A stretch of DNA of 64,000 nt from Brevibacillus sp051967035 (GTDB taxonomy: Bacteria; Bacillota; Bacilli; Brevibacillales; Brevibacillaceae), in assembly GCF_051967035.1 (NCBI RefSeq), contig NZ_JBQCKK010000011.1:1-64000 (forward strand), in the 5' to 3' direction. The notes beneath the pieces are model-generated. The model worked only from the letters and a program-made list of their open reading frames with translations. It ran no database searches and had not been told where the DNA came from. Of the stretch, positions 17,325-24,481 are shown one piece after another. The first letter of the stretch is position 1, and each line of letters opens with the position of its first letter. A program made the position numbers and the translations under genes.

Positions 17325-17370
17325 AGCCTGATCAAACGCTCCTCTCTACTGTTCACGATAGCAGTTCCTG

Positions 17371-17400
17371 TTGAAAAGTGCCAGATAGATAGGCTACACT
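17371..17400 (+). promoter_or_regulatory. Promoter of the 111-residue protein gene
   Basis: TTGAAA (17371-17376), an 18-base spacer and TACACT (17395-17400). Predicted transcription start near 17407, so a GTG at 17403 cannot be the start codon; the ATG at 17436 fits. Confidence 0.65.
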
Positions 17401-17435
17401 GGGTGGAAGAAAAGCAGATTGGTTTGGAGGAGCTT

Positions 17436-17771
17436 ATGCGCTATTTGATTTTGCAGGAAAAAGTCGGGCTGAAGTTCGTTGCCCTGCCACAAACGCATAT
17501 GTACCAGCTTGTTGCCCTGTTCAAGCGACTGCACAAGGAAATCGACAAGCTGACAATCGCCGATCGGCCTGAGCTGCCGACCGTGCTGGCGGAATGCGCT
17601 GACCTGGAGCTTTTGGGAGGCGAGCTTGCTATCGTCGATGGACTCGATTACGTCAGCAGTCTGGAAGAACGCTTCGCTGCCCTGCCTGAGAGTCAGTACC
17701 CGTTGATCTCGTTGTTGACCGAAATTCGTGCCCTGCAAGCCCAACTGGAATTTTTGCGTGACGATGAATAA
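17436..17771 (+). CDS. Hypothetical 111-residue protein
   Basis: I do not recognise this family. The product (MRYLILQEKVGLKFVALP...) is soluble and acidic, mostly helical in appearance, with no signal peptide, cysteine pairs or repeats. It ends QAQLEFLRDDE. ATG 17436 has GGAGGAG 3-5 bases upstream and a fitting promoter. It is the only gene ahead of cmpA on this strand; no terminator is evident between them, so read-through into cmpA is likely. Confidence 0.65.
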   Translation: MRYLILQEKVGLKFVALPQTHMYQLVALFKRLHKEIDKLTIADRPELPTVLAECADLELLGGELAIVDGLDYVSSLEERFAALPESQYPLISLLTEIRALQAQLEFLRDDE

Positions 17772-17787
17772 GTTTTTTGGAAAATAA

Positions 17788-17846
17788 GTACCTCCTGGCC
17801 GCCTTCGTGCATACATTGCCAATAGGCGAATCATTCCAGGAGGTAC
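17788..17846 (+). promoter_or_regulatory. cmpA upstream inverted repeat covering the ribosome-binding site
   Basis: GTACCTCCTGG (17788-17798) and CCAGGAGGTAC (17836-17846) are a perfect 11-bp inverted repeat with a 37-base loop. The right arm contains the AGGAGG site of cmpA. Between the arms, CATACATT (17810-17817) matches the -10 of mother-cell sigma factors (sigma E, loosely sigma K); I see no good -35. See the finding for the insulation model. Confidence 0.6.
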
Positions 17847-17850
17847 CTAC

Positions 17851-17973
17851 ATGCCCCAATGGATGCGTAAGCAGTTGCAGCGTGCCTTCAGCGGGAAGGA
17901 CGTTCGACAAATTCGTTTGCTGAACAGTTGCTGGTTCTTATATTGGGAAAAACATGGCGGCCGTCCCGAGTAG
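17851..17973 (+). CDS. cmpA: Cortex morphogenetic protein CmpA
   Basis: A 40-residue protein (MPQWMRKQLQRAFSGKDVRQ, then a short helix with LLNSCWFLYWEKHG). The P-x-W-[ML]-[RK]-K-Q opening and I-[RK]-LLN-x-CW-x-x-Y-x-x-KH core are those of CmpA, the small sporulation protein that with ClpXP controls SpoIVA quality and couples coat to cortex assembly in B. subtilis. The ATG follows AGGAGG by 6 bases. Nearness to sprT and tex matches B. subtilis as I remember it. The stop codon lies in the loop of the terminator hairpin. Confidence 0.9.
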   Translation: MPQWMRKQLQRAFSGKDVRQIRLLNSCWFLYWEKHGGRPE

Positions 17974-17991
17974 CAGGAGGGCCGCCTTTTT
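17956..17991 (+). terminator. cmpA terminator
   Basis: Stem GGCGGCC (17956-17962) / GGCCGCC (17980-17986) followed by TTTTT. It overlaps the last codons and stop of cmpA. Confidence 0.85.
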
Positions 17992-18013
17992 ATGTGCGTT
18001 TGCCGTTATGTCC

Positions 18014-20176
18014 CTACGCCTCGCCCGGCGCAATCATGGTCAGCCCCACGCGCTGGCGTTTTTCGTCGATCTCAGCCACCCACACGTCCACGATGTCCCC
18101 TACCGCGACGACATCGAGCGGATGCTTGACGAAGCCTTTTTTCAGGCGGGAGATGTGCACGAGACCGTCATTTTTCAAGCCGATATCCACAAACGCGCCG
18201 AAGTCGACCACGTTGCGGACGGTACCCTGCAGTTTCATTCCGACGCCCAGGTCAGAAAGCTGGAGCACGTCACTGCGCAACAGCGGCTTCGGCAGCTCAT
18301 CGCGCGGGTCGCGTCCGGGACGCAGGAGGCTTTCCACGATGTCCGTCAGCGTCGGCACGCCGATCCCGAGCCTTTCTGCCGTCTGTTCGAGATTCAGCGA
18401 TTGCAGGCGTTCCTTGCAGCGTTCGCTGCCGATCTCCTGCGGCGCAATCTCGATCATCGCCAGCAGCTTGTGCGTAGCCGGGTACGACTCCGGGTGAATC
18501 GGTGTCTTGTCCAACGGATCGGTTCCCCCGACGATGCGCAAAAATCCGATACACTGCTCGTACGTCTTGGCTCCCAGCCGCGGTACCTCCTTCAACTGGG
18601 CGCGCGATGTGAACATGCCGATTTCTTCACGCTTTTTCACAATGTTGCCCGCCACCTGCTTGCTGATGCCCGACACGTATTGCAACAGCGAAGGGGAAGC
18701 GGTGTTGACATCGACCCCGACGTGGTTAACCGCCGATTCGACGACAAACTGCAAGCTGTCTGCCAATCTCGCTTGGGACACATCGTGCTGGTACTGGCCT
18801 ACGCCAACCGATTTCGGGTCGATTTTGACCAGTTCAGCCAGCGGGTCCTGCAAACGACGGGCGATGGAAACAGCGCTTCGCTCCGCCACATCAAGGTCTG
18901 GAAACTCTTCTTTGGCCAGTGCGGAAGCCGAATATACCGACGCCCCTGCCTCGTTGACAATCGTGTACACGACCGGGCGCTTTCCTTCTTTCAGGAGGTT
19001 GGCAATGAACTGCTCGGTCTCCCGGGAAGCGGTACCGTTGCCGATTGCGATGACGCCGACGTCATACGTCTCGATGAGCTGCCGGACTTTTGCCGCAGCC
19101 TCGGCCACCTTGTTCGCCGGAGGGGTCGGATAGACGACCGCCACCTCCAGCAATTTGCCCGTCTCATCCACGACTGCCAGCTTGCAGCCTGTCCGAAATG
19201 CCGGGTCGACTCCCAGAACCACTTTACCTTTGACGGGGGGCTGCAACAGCAGGTTGCGCAAGTTTTCCGCAAAAATGTGAATGGCCCGCTCTTCCGCCGC
19301 CTCCGTTAGCTCCGCCCGCACCTCCCGCTCAATCGACGGGGCGATCAGGCGCTTGTACGCGTCCTCGATCGTCTGCTCCAGCAGAGGGCGAACGACGGTG
19401 TCGCGGGGAATGAGCCGCCGCTGCATCCAGGCCAAAATTTCCGCCATCGGCGCTTCTACCGTCACCTTCAAAATACCTTCGCTCTCTCCGCGGTTAATGG
19501 CGAGCACACGGTGCGGAACGACTTTTTTCAACGGCTCGCTGTATGCGTAATACATTTGATAGACGTTTTTCTCGTCGGCTTCTTCCGCCTTTTGCTCGGT
19601 CAAAAGCAGCCCTTTTTGCACGGTGCGCTGGCGAATCCACTGACGAATGTCCGGGTCGTCGGAAAAATGCTCGGCAACGATGTCCATGGCCCCTTGCAAG
19701 GCTTGCGCGATCGTATCCACGCCTTTTTCCGCGTCTACGTATTTTTGTGCTTCCTGCTCGGGATCGCCTGTCTTGGGCAGGCTCAGCAAGTAGGCGGCAA
19801 GCGGCTCCAGCCCTTTTTCCTTGGCCATTGTCGCGCGCGTGCGGCGTTTTTGCCGGTACGGCCTGTAGAGGTCTTCCACTTCTTGCAGCTTCGTCGCCCG
19901 CTCAATCGCGGCCTGCAGTTCTTCCGTCAGCTTGCCCTGCTCCTCGATGAGCCGGATCACTTCTTCTTTTCGTACGGACAAGTTGCGCAAATACCGCACG
20001 CGTTCCTCGATCGCCCGTATTTGCGTTTCGTCCAGCTGCCCGGTCATCTCCTTGCGATAGCGGGCTATGAACGGAACGGTATTGCCTTCATCCAACAAGG
20101 CAATCGTGCGTTCCACCTGATGAGGTTTGACGCCCGTATCCTGGGCGATTGTCTGGATCATCAATGTAAGCTCCAT
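18014..20176 (-). CDS. tex: Tex family RNA-binding transcription accessory protein
   Basis: 720 residues with the Tex architecture. An N-terminal HTH-like region (QDTGVKPHQVERTIALLDEG) comes first. A YqgF/RuvC-like domain sits near residues 320-450 (VVLGVDPAFRTGCKLAVVDETG; IAIGNGTASRETEQF). Next are helix-hairpin-helix motifs (AQLKEVPRLGAKTYEQCIGFLR). The C-terminal S1 domain has MKLQGTVRNVVDFGAFVDIG. Tex is a conserved nucleic-acid-binding factor; in B. subtilis it is YdcI. ATG 20176 follows AGGAGG by 5-6 bases; open frame further upstream lacks any signal. An extended -10 (TGGTACAAT) precedes it near 20210. Confidence 0.95.
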   Translation of the reverse strand: MELTLMIQTIAQDTGVKPHQVERTIALLDEGNTVPFIARYRKEMTGQLDETQIRAIEERVRYLRNLSVRKEEVIRLIEEQGKLTEELQAAIERATKLQEVEDLYRPYRQKRRTRATMAKEKGLEPLAAYLLSLPKTGDPEQEAQKYVDAEKGVDTIAQALQGAMDIVAEHFSDDPDIRQWIRQRTVQKGLLLTEQKAEEADEKNVYQMYYAYSEPLKKVVPHRVLAINRGESEGILKVTVEAPMAEILAWMQRRLIPRDTVVRPLLEQTIEDAYKRLIAPSIEREVRAELTEAAEERAIHIFAENLRNLLLQPPVKGKVVLGVDPAFRTGCKLAVVDETGKLLEVAVVYPTPPANKVAEAAAKVRQLIETYDVGVIAIGNGTASRETEQFIANLLKEGKRPVVYTIVNEAGASVYSASALAKEEFPDLDVAERSAVSIARRLQDPLAELVKIDPKSVGVGQYQHDVSQARLADSLQFVVESAVNHVGVDVNTASPSLLQYVSGISKQVAGNIVKKREEIGMFTSRAQLKEVPRLGAKTYEQCIGFLRIVGGTDPLDKTPIHPESYPATHKLLAMIEIAPQEIGSERCKERLQSLNLEQTAERLGIGVPTLTDIVESLLRPGRDPRDELPKPLLRSDVLQLSDLGVGMKLQGTVRNVVDFGAFVDIGLKNDGLVHISRLKKGFVKHPLDVVAVGDIVDVWVAEIDEKRQRVGLTMIAPGEA

Positions 20177-20300
20177 ACATTCCTCCTGCGCTCGTACTTC
20201 GCCGTTTATTGTACCATATTTGCTAGCAGCGTCTGGAAACAGATACGGAAACGGGGCTGTGCCAGCGATTGGCGAAGCGGATCGGAAGCTTCCTGCATAC

Positions 20301-20326
20301 AAAAAAAGAGGCATCTCTGCCCCTCT
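20301..20326 (-). terminator. sigB operon terminator
   Basis: On the minus strand the stem GAGGGGCA / TGCCTC (one bulge) with a GAGA loop is followed by seven Ts, about 30 bp past the sigB stop. Confidence 0.8.
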
Positions 20327-20357
20327 CCTTCAAGTTCTCCCGTTATGTAGCTGTTTT

Positions 20358-21182
20358 CTATGTAGCTGTTTTCGCTGATTTTGCTGCTTTCGCTGTTTTC
20401 GTCGTTTCCAGCTGTTCTAACCGCAGGGCCTCTCTCAGCTTGCCCAGCGCCCTGCGCTGCAAGCGGGAAATGTGCATCTGGGACATGCCCATAATGTCTC
20501 CGGCCTGCTTCTGGCTCAAATTTTGATAAAAGGTTAAATGAATGATTTCTTTTTCACGCTTGTCCAGAACGTGCAGCGCCCGATCAAGCATCAGATTTTG
20601 TTCAACTTGTCCGTAGCCCGCTTCTTGCTGGCCGACGAGGTCCAGCAGCGTGATCGTATTGCCTTCGTTGTCTGCTTCCAGCTCGCTGTCCATGGAGAGG
20701 GAATGGTAGCTCCGCCCCATCTCCAGTGTTTCCAACACGGCTTCTTCGGTCACGCCCAGGCAGCTTGCGATATCGGAAATTTGCGGGGAACGCTGCAGTT
20801 TGGCCGTCAACTCGTCCACGACGCGCTTGATCTTCGGACTGAGCTCCTTCACGCGGCGCGGGACGTGTACGCTCCATGTCTTGTCCCGGATATATCGCTT
20901 GATTTCTCCGACAATGGTCGGGATCGCAAAGCTTTCAAATGTGCGGTCAAAAGAAGGATCGAACCGGCGCAACGAGGCCAGCAAGCCGATCATGCCGACT
21001 TGCACGAGGTCTTCGTACATGACTTGTCCGCGCACAAACTTTTTGGCCAGCGTCTCTACCAGAGGGGTGTAGGCTGTCACCAGTTGCTCCTGCAGACTTT
21101 CGTCCCGCGTCTGCCTGTACAGGTCAATGAGTTGCCGGAGTTCCTCCGGACTATACTTCCGTTTCCGAGATTGTCCTGTCAT
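20358..21182 (-). CDS. sigB: General stress sigma factor sigma B
   Basis: A 274-residue sigma-70 group 3 factor. Region 2 is seen as EDLVQVGMIGLLASLRRFDP and FAIPTIVGEIKRYIRDKTWSVHVPRR. Region 3 is LQRSPQISDIASCLGVTEE. Region 4 is LDKREKEIIHLTFYQNLSQKQAGDIMGMSQMHISRLQRRAL. The sequence follows B. subtilis SigB closely, and the anti-sigma and phosphatase genes upstream confirm SigB rather than SigF. ATG 21182 follows GAGGTG by 7 bases and overlaps the rsbW end by 32 bp. The last 14 residues are a low-complexity Lys/Ala/Thr tail. Confidence 0.96.
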   Translation of the reverse strand: MTGQSRKRKYSPEELRQLIDLYRQTRDESLQEQLVTAYTPLVETLAKKFVRGQVMYEDLVQVGMIGLLASLRRFDPSFDRTFESFAIPTIVGEIKRYIRDKTWSVHVPRRVKELSPKIKRVVDELTAKLQRSPQISDIASCLGVTEEAVLETLEMGRSYHSLSMDSELEADNEGNTITLLDLVGQQEAGYGQVEQNLMLDRALHVLDKREKEIIHLTFYQNLSQKQAGDIMGMSQMHISRLQRRALGKLREALRLEQLETTKTAKAAKSAKTAT

Positions 21183-21645
21183 CGCCAGCCACCTCATCCC
21201 GCCGAACATACTTGGTCATGGAGACCGCCACTCCCGATTCGGAGCGGATCACCACTTCATCCATGAGCGTGTGGATCAGATAAAGCCCGAGACCTCCCTC
21301 ATCCAGATCCTCCAGTTCTCTTCCTGCAAAGATCGGTGTCAGTTGTTCCGGGATTAGCTCGCTCGCCAGTCCCACGCCTTGATCGCTTACCTCGATGCAC
21401 AGACGGTCTGAAAAAACCTGACATTCAATGTGGATAAAGCCACGCTCGCCTGTTTCCTTGTACGCGTGTTTGACTGCATTCGTGCAAGCTTCCCCTACCG
21501 CCAGCTTGATGTCCTCAATCTCCTCATAGGAAAAGCCCATGCGATTCGCGATCCCGGACACAGTAAGCCGCGCCACGCCCAAATATTCCGTCTGATTGGG
21601 CAGGGTCAAACGAATCACGTCAGCTTGCGGTTTTTGTTGAGCCAT
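21151..21645 (-). CDS. rsbW: Anti-sigma B factor and serine kinase RsbW
   Basis: RsbW binds and silences sigma B, and phosphorylates RsbV. The GHKL-type ATP-binding motifs are KLAVGEACTNAVKHAY (N box), VSDQGVG (G1) and EGGLGLYLIHTLMDEV (G2). 164 residues. ATG 21645 shares one base with the rsbV stop (TAATG), after AAGGAG. Tight overlap with both neighbours supports stoichiometric coupling of the switch. Confidence 0.96.
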   Translation of the reverse strand: MAQQKPQADVIRLTLPNQTEYLGVARLTVSGIANRMGFSYEEIEDIKLAVGEACTNAVKHAYKETGERGFIHIECQVFSDRLCIEVSDQGVGLASELIPEQLTPIFAGRELEDLDEGGLGLYLIHTLMDEVVIRSESGVAVSMTKYVRRDEVAGDDRTISETEV

Positions 21646-21971
21646 TACTCGCTCTCTCCTTTGCGGATGGCAATATGTTCGTATAAGCCCGTGATGCGGA
21701 ACAGCCTCTCCACGCGTGCAGACAATTTTTGGACCTCAAACGCGCATTCCCTTTGCTTGCATGCTTTCATGACCGCGATGAATATTCCGATTCCCGTGCT
21801 GTCCATGTACTCGACAGCTTCCAAATCAACCAAAAGGCGGCTCGTGCCTGGCTCATTCGCGAGGGACATGAGCGTCTCCTTCACCTTTGGTCCGGTATGC
21901 GCGTCAATATCGCCTCCAAGGACCACCCGATGCTCCGTGTCCTGGCTGGTGATTTTCAAGAACAAATCCAT
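21645..21971 (-). CDS. rsbV: Anti-anti-sigma factor RsbV
   Basis: A STAS-domain antagonist that, when unphosphorylated, binds RsbW and frees sigma B. The signature LLVDLEAVEYMDSTGIGIFI (about 50-69) carries the phosphorylatable Ser of the DSTG motif. 108 residues. ATG 21971 is selected because GGGAGG lies 9 bases upstream. The gene begins inside the 3' end of rsbU (68-bp overlap). Confidence 0.95.
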   Translation of the reverse strand: MDLFLKITSQDTEHRVVLGGDIDAHTGPKVKETLMSLANEPGTSRLLVDLEAVEYMDSTGIGIFIAVMKACKQRECAFEVQKLSARVERLFRITGLYEHIAIRKGESE

Positions 21972-22998
21972 CGCTATCTCCCTCCCTTGCGTTGCTTCCC
22001 GTTCTTCGAAGCACAATCATGGTGTAGTCATCCAGCAGTTCAAATTGGGAGAGCGTAAGCAGCCTGTTGTACAGGGCGTTCGCCATTTTTTGAGCATGAA
22101 CACCCACTTCGGCTTGCATATGGCGTACAAGCTCATCCCTTTGCAGATCATATCGGCTACTTTTGCCCTCTGTGACACCATCGGTCAGAAGAATCAGAAC
22201 ATCTCCTGGTTCCAGATGAACTTCCTGCACCTCGTATTCGCTGTTCGGGCTTAGTCCCAGCACGGAGCCCTGGCCTTCCAAATCGGAAAATTTCCCTTCC
22301 GAAGCCCGGTACAAAAAGCCTGGCTCGTGTCCGGCCACTGCGTAGCGAAAGCAATGACGGCGTGTATCGTAAGACCCGTAGAGCATGGTCACAAACATGC
22401 TGGGGTCGATATTGCGCCCGACAACCCGGTTGAGATGGCGGAGCATTTCGTCAGGACCAAGCGGCATCTCCCGCAAGCTGTCTATCGCATATTTGAGCAT
22501 GGACATGCACATGGCTGCGGAAATCCCCTTGCCGGTAATATCCGCGACAGCCAGGCAAAACCGCTCGGCATCCTGACGAATAAAATCGTAGTAGTCCCCG
22601 GACATTTGCTTGGCTGCTATGCTGACAAGACCGATCTCCAGTCCCGGATAATCGGGCAGTTGACTGGGCAAAAGCGTCTGCTGCATCGCCTGCGCCACAG
22701 TCAGCTCCGCTTCCATCTGTTGATGCCTGCTTCGCCAGCTATGGACGGAGCGGTGCTCATTGCCGTATTCAATCATCACCTCGGTCAGGACCGAAAAGGA
22801 GGCACGCACGAACTCCGGCACCTCCCCCAGCTTTTCCAACGCCCGCCCGTGCATGTCTGTCAATTCCTCCGGCGAAACATTGCGCGCGAGCAGCCATTTG
22901 CCCATCTGCTGGGCGACGTACAGCTGATCCTCGCCCGGGCCGTTCAGGTAATCCCGAAGAAGCTGTACATACTCTTCTTCCAGGCTTCGGGTTACCAT
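21904..22998 (-). CDS. rsbU: Phosphoserine phosphatase RsbU
   Basis: RsbU dephosphorylates RsbV-P to switch on sigma B. Residues about 1-85 form the helical RsbT-binding N-domain (EEEYVQLLRDYLNG...). The PP2C-type SpoIIE domain follows: MQQTLLPSQLPDYPGLEIG, SGDYYDFI with the metal-binding Asp pair, VADITGKGISAAM, GHEPGFLY and LLTDGVTE. 364 residues. ATG 22998 follows GGAGG and overlaps the rsbT stop (ATGGTAA). Confidence 0.95.
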   Translation of the reverse strand: MVTRSLEEEYVQLLRDYLNGPGEDQLYVAQQMGKWLLARNVSPEELTDMHGRALEKLGEVPEFVRASFSVLTEVMIEYGNEHRSVHSWRSRHQQMEAELTVAQAMQQTLLPSQLPDYPGLEIGLVSIAAKQMSGDYYDFIRQDAERFCLAVADITGKGISAAMCMSMLKYAIDSLREMPLGPDEMLRHLNRVVGRNIDPSMFVTMLYGSYDTRRHCFRYAVAGHEPGFLYRASEGKFSDLEGQGSVLGLSPNSEYEVQEVHLEPGDVLILLTDGVTEGKSSRYDLQRDELVRHMQAEVGVHAQKMANALYNRLLTLSQFELLDDYTMIVLRRTGSNAREGDSDGFVLENHQPGHGASGGPWRRY

Positions 22999-23429
22999 TT
23001 TTCTACCTCCTCCTCCATCGGGCTCTTCCACTTCACCACGACAACGCGCGTCCCCATGCCAAGCGAGCTGTGGATTTCAAACTCATCCATCATGCGCCTG
23101 ACTCCAGGCAGCCCGGCTCCAAGCGCGCCGGAAGTCGAATAGCCGTCTTCCAAAGCCTTGCGGATGTCCGGGATTCCCGGCCCCGCGTCTATCGCTGTCA
23201 ACTGCAAGCCGATCACTCCGTTTTGTTCGATCGGCGCTATGGTAATCGTCCCGCTGCCTGCGTACAAATAAATGTTGCGAGCCAGTTCCGAGATGGAAGT
23301 AGCGATCCGGGACTGCATGATTGTACCGAAGCCGAGCTGTCTCGACATATTTCGTCCCACTTGCCGCGCTGTCACAATGTCTGCCTCTCGTTCTATCTTG
23401 ATTGTCTCAGGACTACAGCTCTGCCACAA
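22992..23429 (-). CDS. rsbT: RsbT-type serine kinase, activator of RsbU
   Basis: 145 residues of the GHKL kinase fold: ATSISELARNIYLYAGSGTITI, DAGPGIPD, GAGLPGVRRMMDEF. These match B. subtilis RsbT, which binds RsbU to stimulate its phosphatase. The best start is TTG 23429 with AAGGGG 8 bases upstream; no ATG or GTG lies near. Its usual partners RsbR and RsbS are not encoded upstream: the next gene is mazF with its own terminator. The promoter is not clear; I found no convincing sigma-B or sigma-A site in the 163 bp ahead. Confidence 0.93.
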   Translation of the reverse strand: MWQSCSPETIKIEREADIVTARQVGRNMSRQLGFGTIMQSRIATSISELARNIYLYAGSGTITIAPIEQNGVIGLQLTAIDAGPGIPDIRKALEDGYSTSGALGAGLPGVRRMMDEFEIHSSLGMGTRVVVVKWKSPMEEEVEKW

Positions 23430-23592
23430 TCAAAAAACCCCTTCCGCCCTCACTGAATAGGTAGAAATCATGAAAGGAATGCGAGCGAAATTTTTCTCTA
23501 CCTCGGAAGTAATAGCAAATCGTGTCACTTTTTGTCTACGATTCTCACCCAACACATTCGCTACACACACGGCAATTCCCTGCCCCCATAGC

Positions 23593-23620
23593 AAAAAAAC
23601 CACTTGCTTCACCCAAGTGG
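23593..23620 (-). terminator. mazEF terminator
   Basis: On the minus strand CCACTTG-GGTGAAG-CAAGTGG followed by seven Ts, 30 bp past the mazF stop. It separates the toxin-antitoxin unit from the sigB operon. Confidence 0.92.
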
Positions 23621-23649
23621 CTTTTCCTCTCCCAGCGATTGATTCAGTT

Positions 23650-24000
23650 TTAAAAATCAATGAGGCCCAAACTGATTTGCAAAGACTCATTGACCCGATC
23701 CATCATCTCGTCGTCGAGATGGGTAATCTTATCAGTCAGCCTCTGTTTGTCAATGGTTCGTATTTGTTCCAACAAAATGACGGAGTCACGATCAAATCCG
23801 TATGTTTTTGCGTCAATTTCCACATGCGTAGGCAGTTTTGCCTTCTGAATTTGGGCCGTTATGGCTGCGACGATGACCGTCGGACTAAATCGATTTCCAA
23901 TGTCGTTCTGAATGACTAAAACAGGCCGCACGCCTCCTTGCTCAGAGCCAACGACCGGTGACAGGTCCGCGAAAAATACATCGCCACGTTTGACAATCAC
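23650..24000 (-). CDS. mazF: MazF/EndoA-type endoribonuclease toxin
   Basis: A 116-residue sequence-specific mRNA interferase (B. subtilis NdoA/EndoA). RGDVFFADLSPVVGSEQGGVRPVLVIQND is diagnostic, as are the ITAQIQKAKLPTHV strand and the LLEQIRTIDKQRL segment. GTG 24000 follows GGGGTG by 6 bases and comes 3 bp after the antitoxin stop. It lies between alr and the rsb-sigB genes, the conserved Bacillales location. Confidence 0.97.
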   Translation of the reverse strand: MIVKRGDVFFADLSPVVGSEQGGVRPVLVIQNDIGNRFSPTVIVAAITAQIQKAKLPTHVEIDAKTYGFDRDSVILLEQIRTIDKQRLTDKITHLDDEMMDRVNESLQISLGLIDF

Positions 24001-24003
24001 TGG

Positions 24004-24282
24004 TCACACCCCGCTAACTAAGCGGACAAGAGTATGGTCAGCCTCTTCTTCAGCGCCAAAAGCCTCCGATGCCATTTTCAGATTAATCTTCGCCATCTCC
24101 ATATACCCTTTTTGCATGGTCTCCCGGATCGTGCGTTTTTTACGCTCCTTCAAATACAAATGCATCGCCTGGCGAATAAACTCGCTGCGATTGGATTTCT
24201 CCTTTTGAATGACGCCATCCACTTCTTGTAGCAAGTGTTGTGGCAAGCTGATCATGATGCGCTTTGTGTTTGACTTCGACAA
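24004..24282 (-). CDS. mazE: MazE/EndoAI-type antitoxin
   Basis: A ribbon-helix-helix antitoxin of 92 residues. KRIMISLPQHLLQEVDG and NRSEFIRQAMHLYLKE form the DNA-binding part; GYMEMAKINLKMASEAFGAEEEAD is the toxin-binding tail seen in EndoAI. I start at TTG 24282 (GGAGG 10 bases upstream) because the EndoAI family begins here; longer frames add a non-homologous stretch. It is co-transcribed with mazF. Confidence 0.92.
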   Translation of the reverse strand: MSKSNTKRIMISLPQHLLQEVDGVIQKEKSNRSEFIRQAMHLYLKERKKRTIRETMQKGYMEMAKINLKMASEAFGAEEEADHTLVRLVSGV

Positions 24283-24354
24283 GACAAATCCACCTCCAAC
24301 CATGACCGTAACTTCCATCTACCGTGTCCGTTCTGGCAAGAACAGCCGATAGGA

Positions 24355-24383
24355 ACAATACCATTATGTCGAAACCATTGCAA
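24355..24383 (-). promoter_or_regulatory. mazEF promoter
   Basis: On the minus strand TTGCAA (24378-24383), 17 bases, and TATTGT (24355-24360) preceded by TGG, an extended -10. It lies about 70 bp upstream of the mazE start. Confidence 0.65.
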
Positions 24384-24481
24384 AAATATACCTATCCGTA
24401 TGCTTTTCAGGCAAAAAAGACTGCCTTTGCGCTTAACTAGTATTCGCGCTCCAAAAGAAAATTCCTGCTGTTTTTTGTCTG

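Noticed and set aside
17403..17435. GTG at 17403 as the start of the 111-residue protein
   Set aside because: It lies at or before the predicted transcription start and has no ribosome-binding site; ATG 17436 has both.
17394..17834. A 146-residue minus-strand frame opposite the 111-residue protein
   Set aside because: No ribosome-binding site or promoter for it, while the plus-strand gene has both.
23430..23592. A hidden rsbR or rsbS remnant between mazF and rsbT
   Set aside because: No STAS-type motif in any frame of this 163-bp gap; only the mazF terminator side and unassigned sequence.
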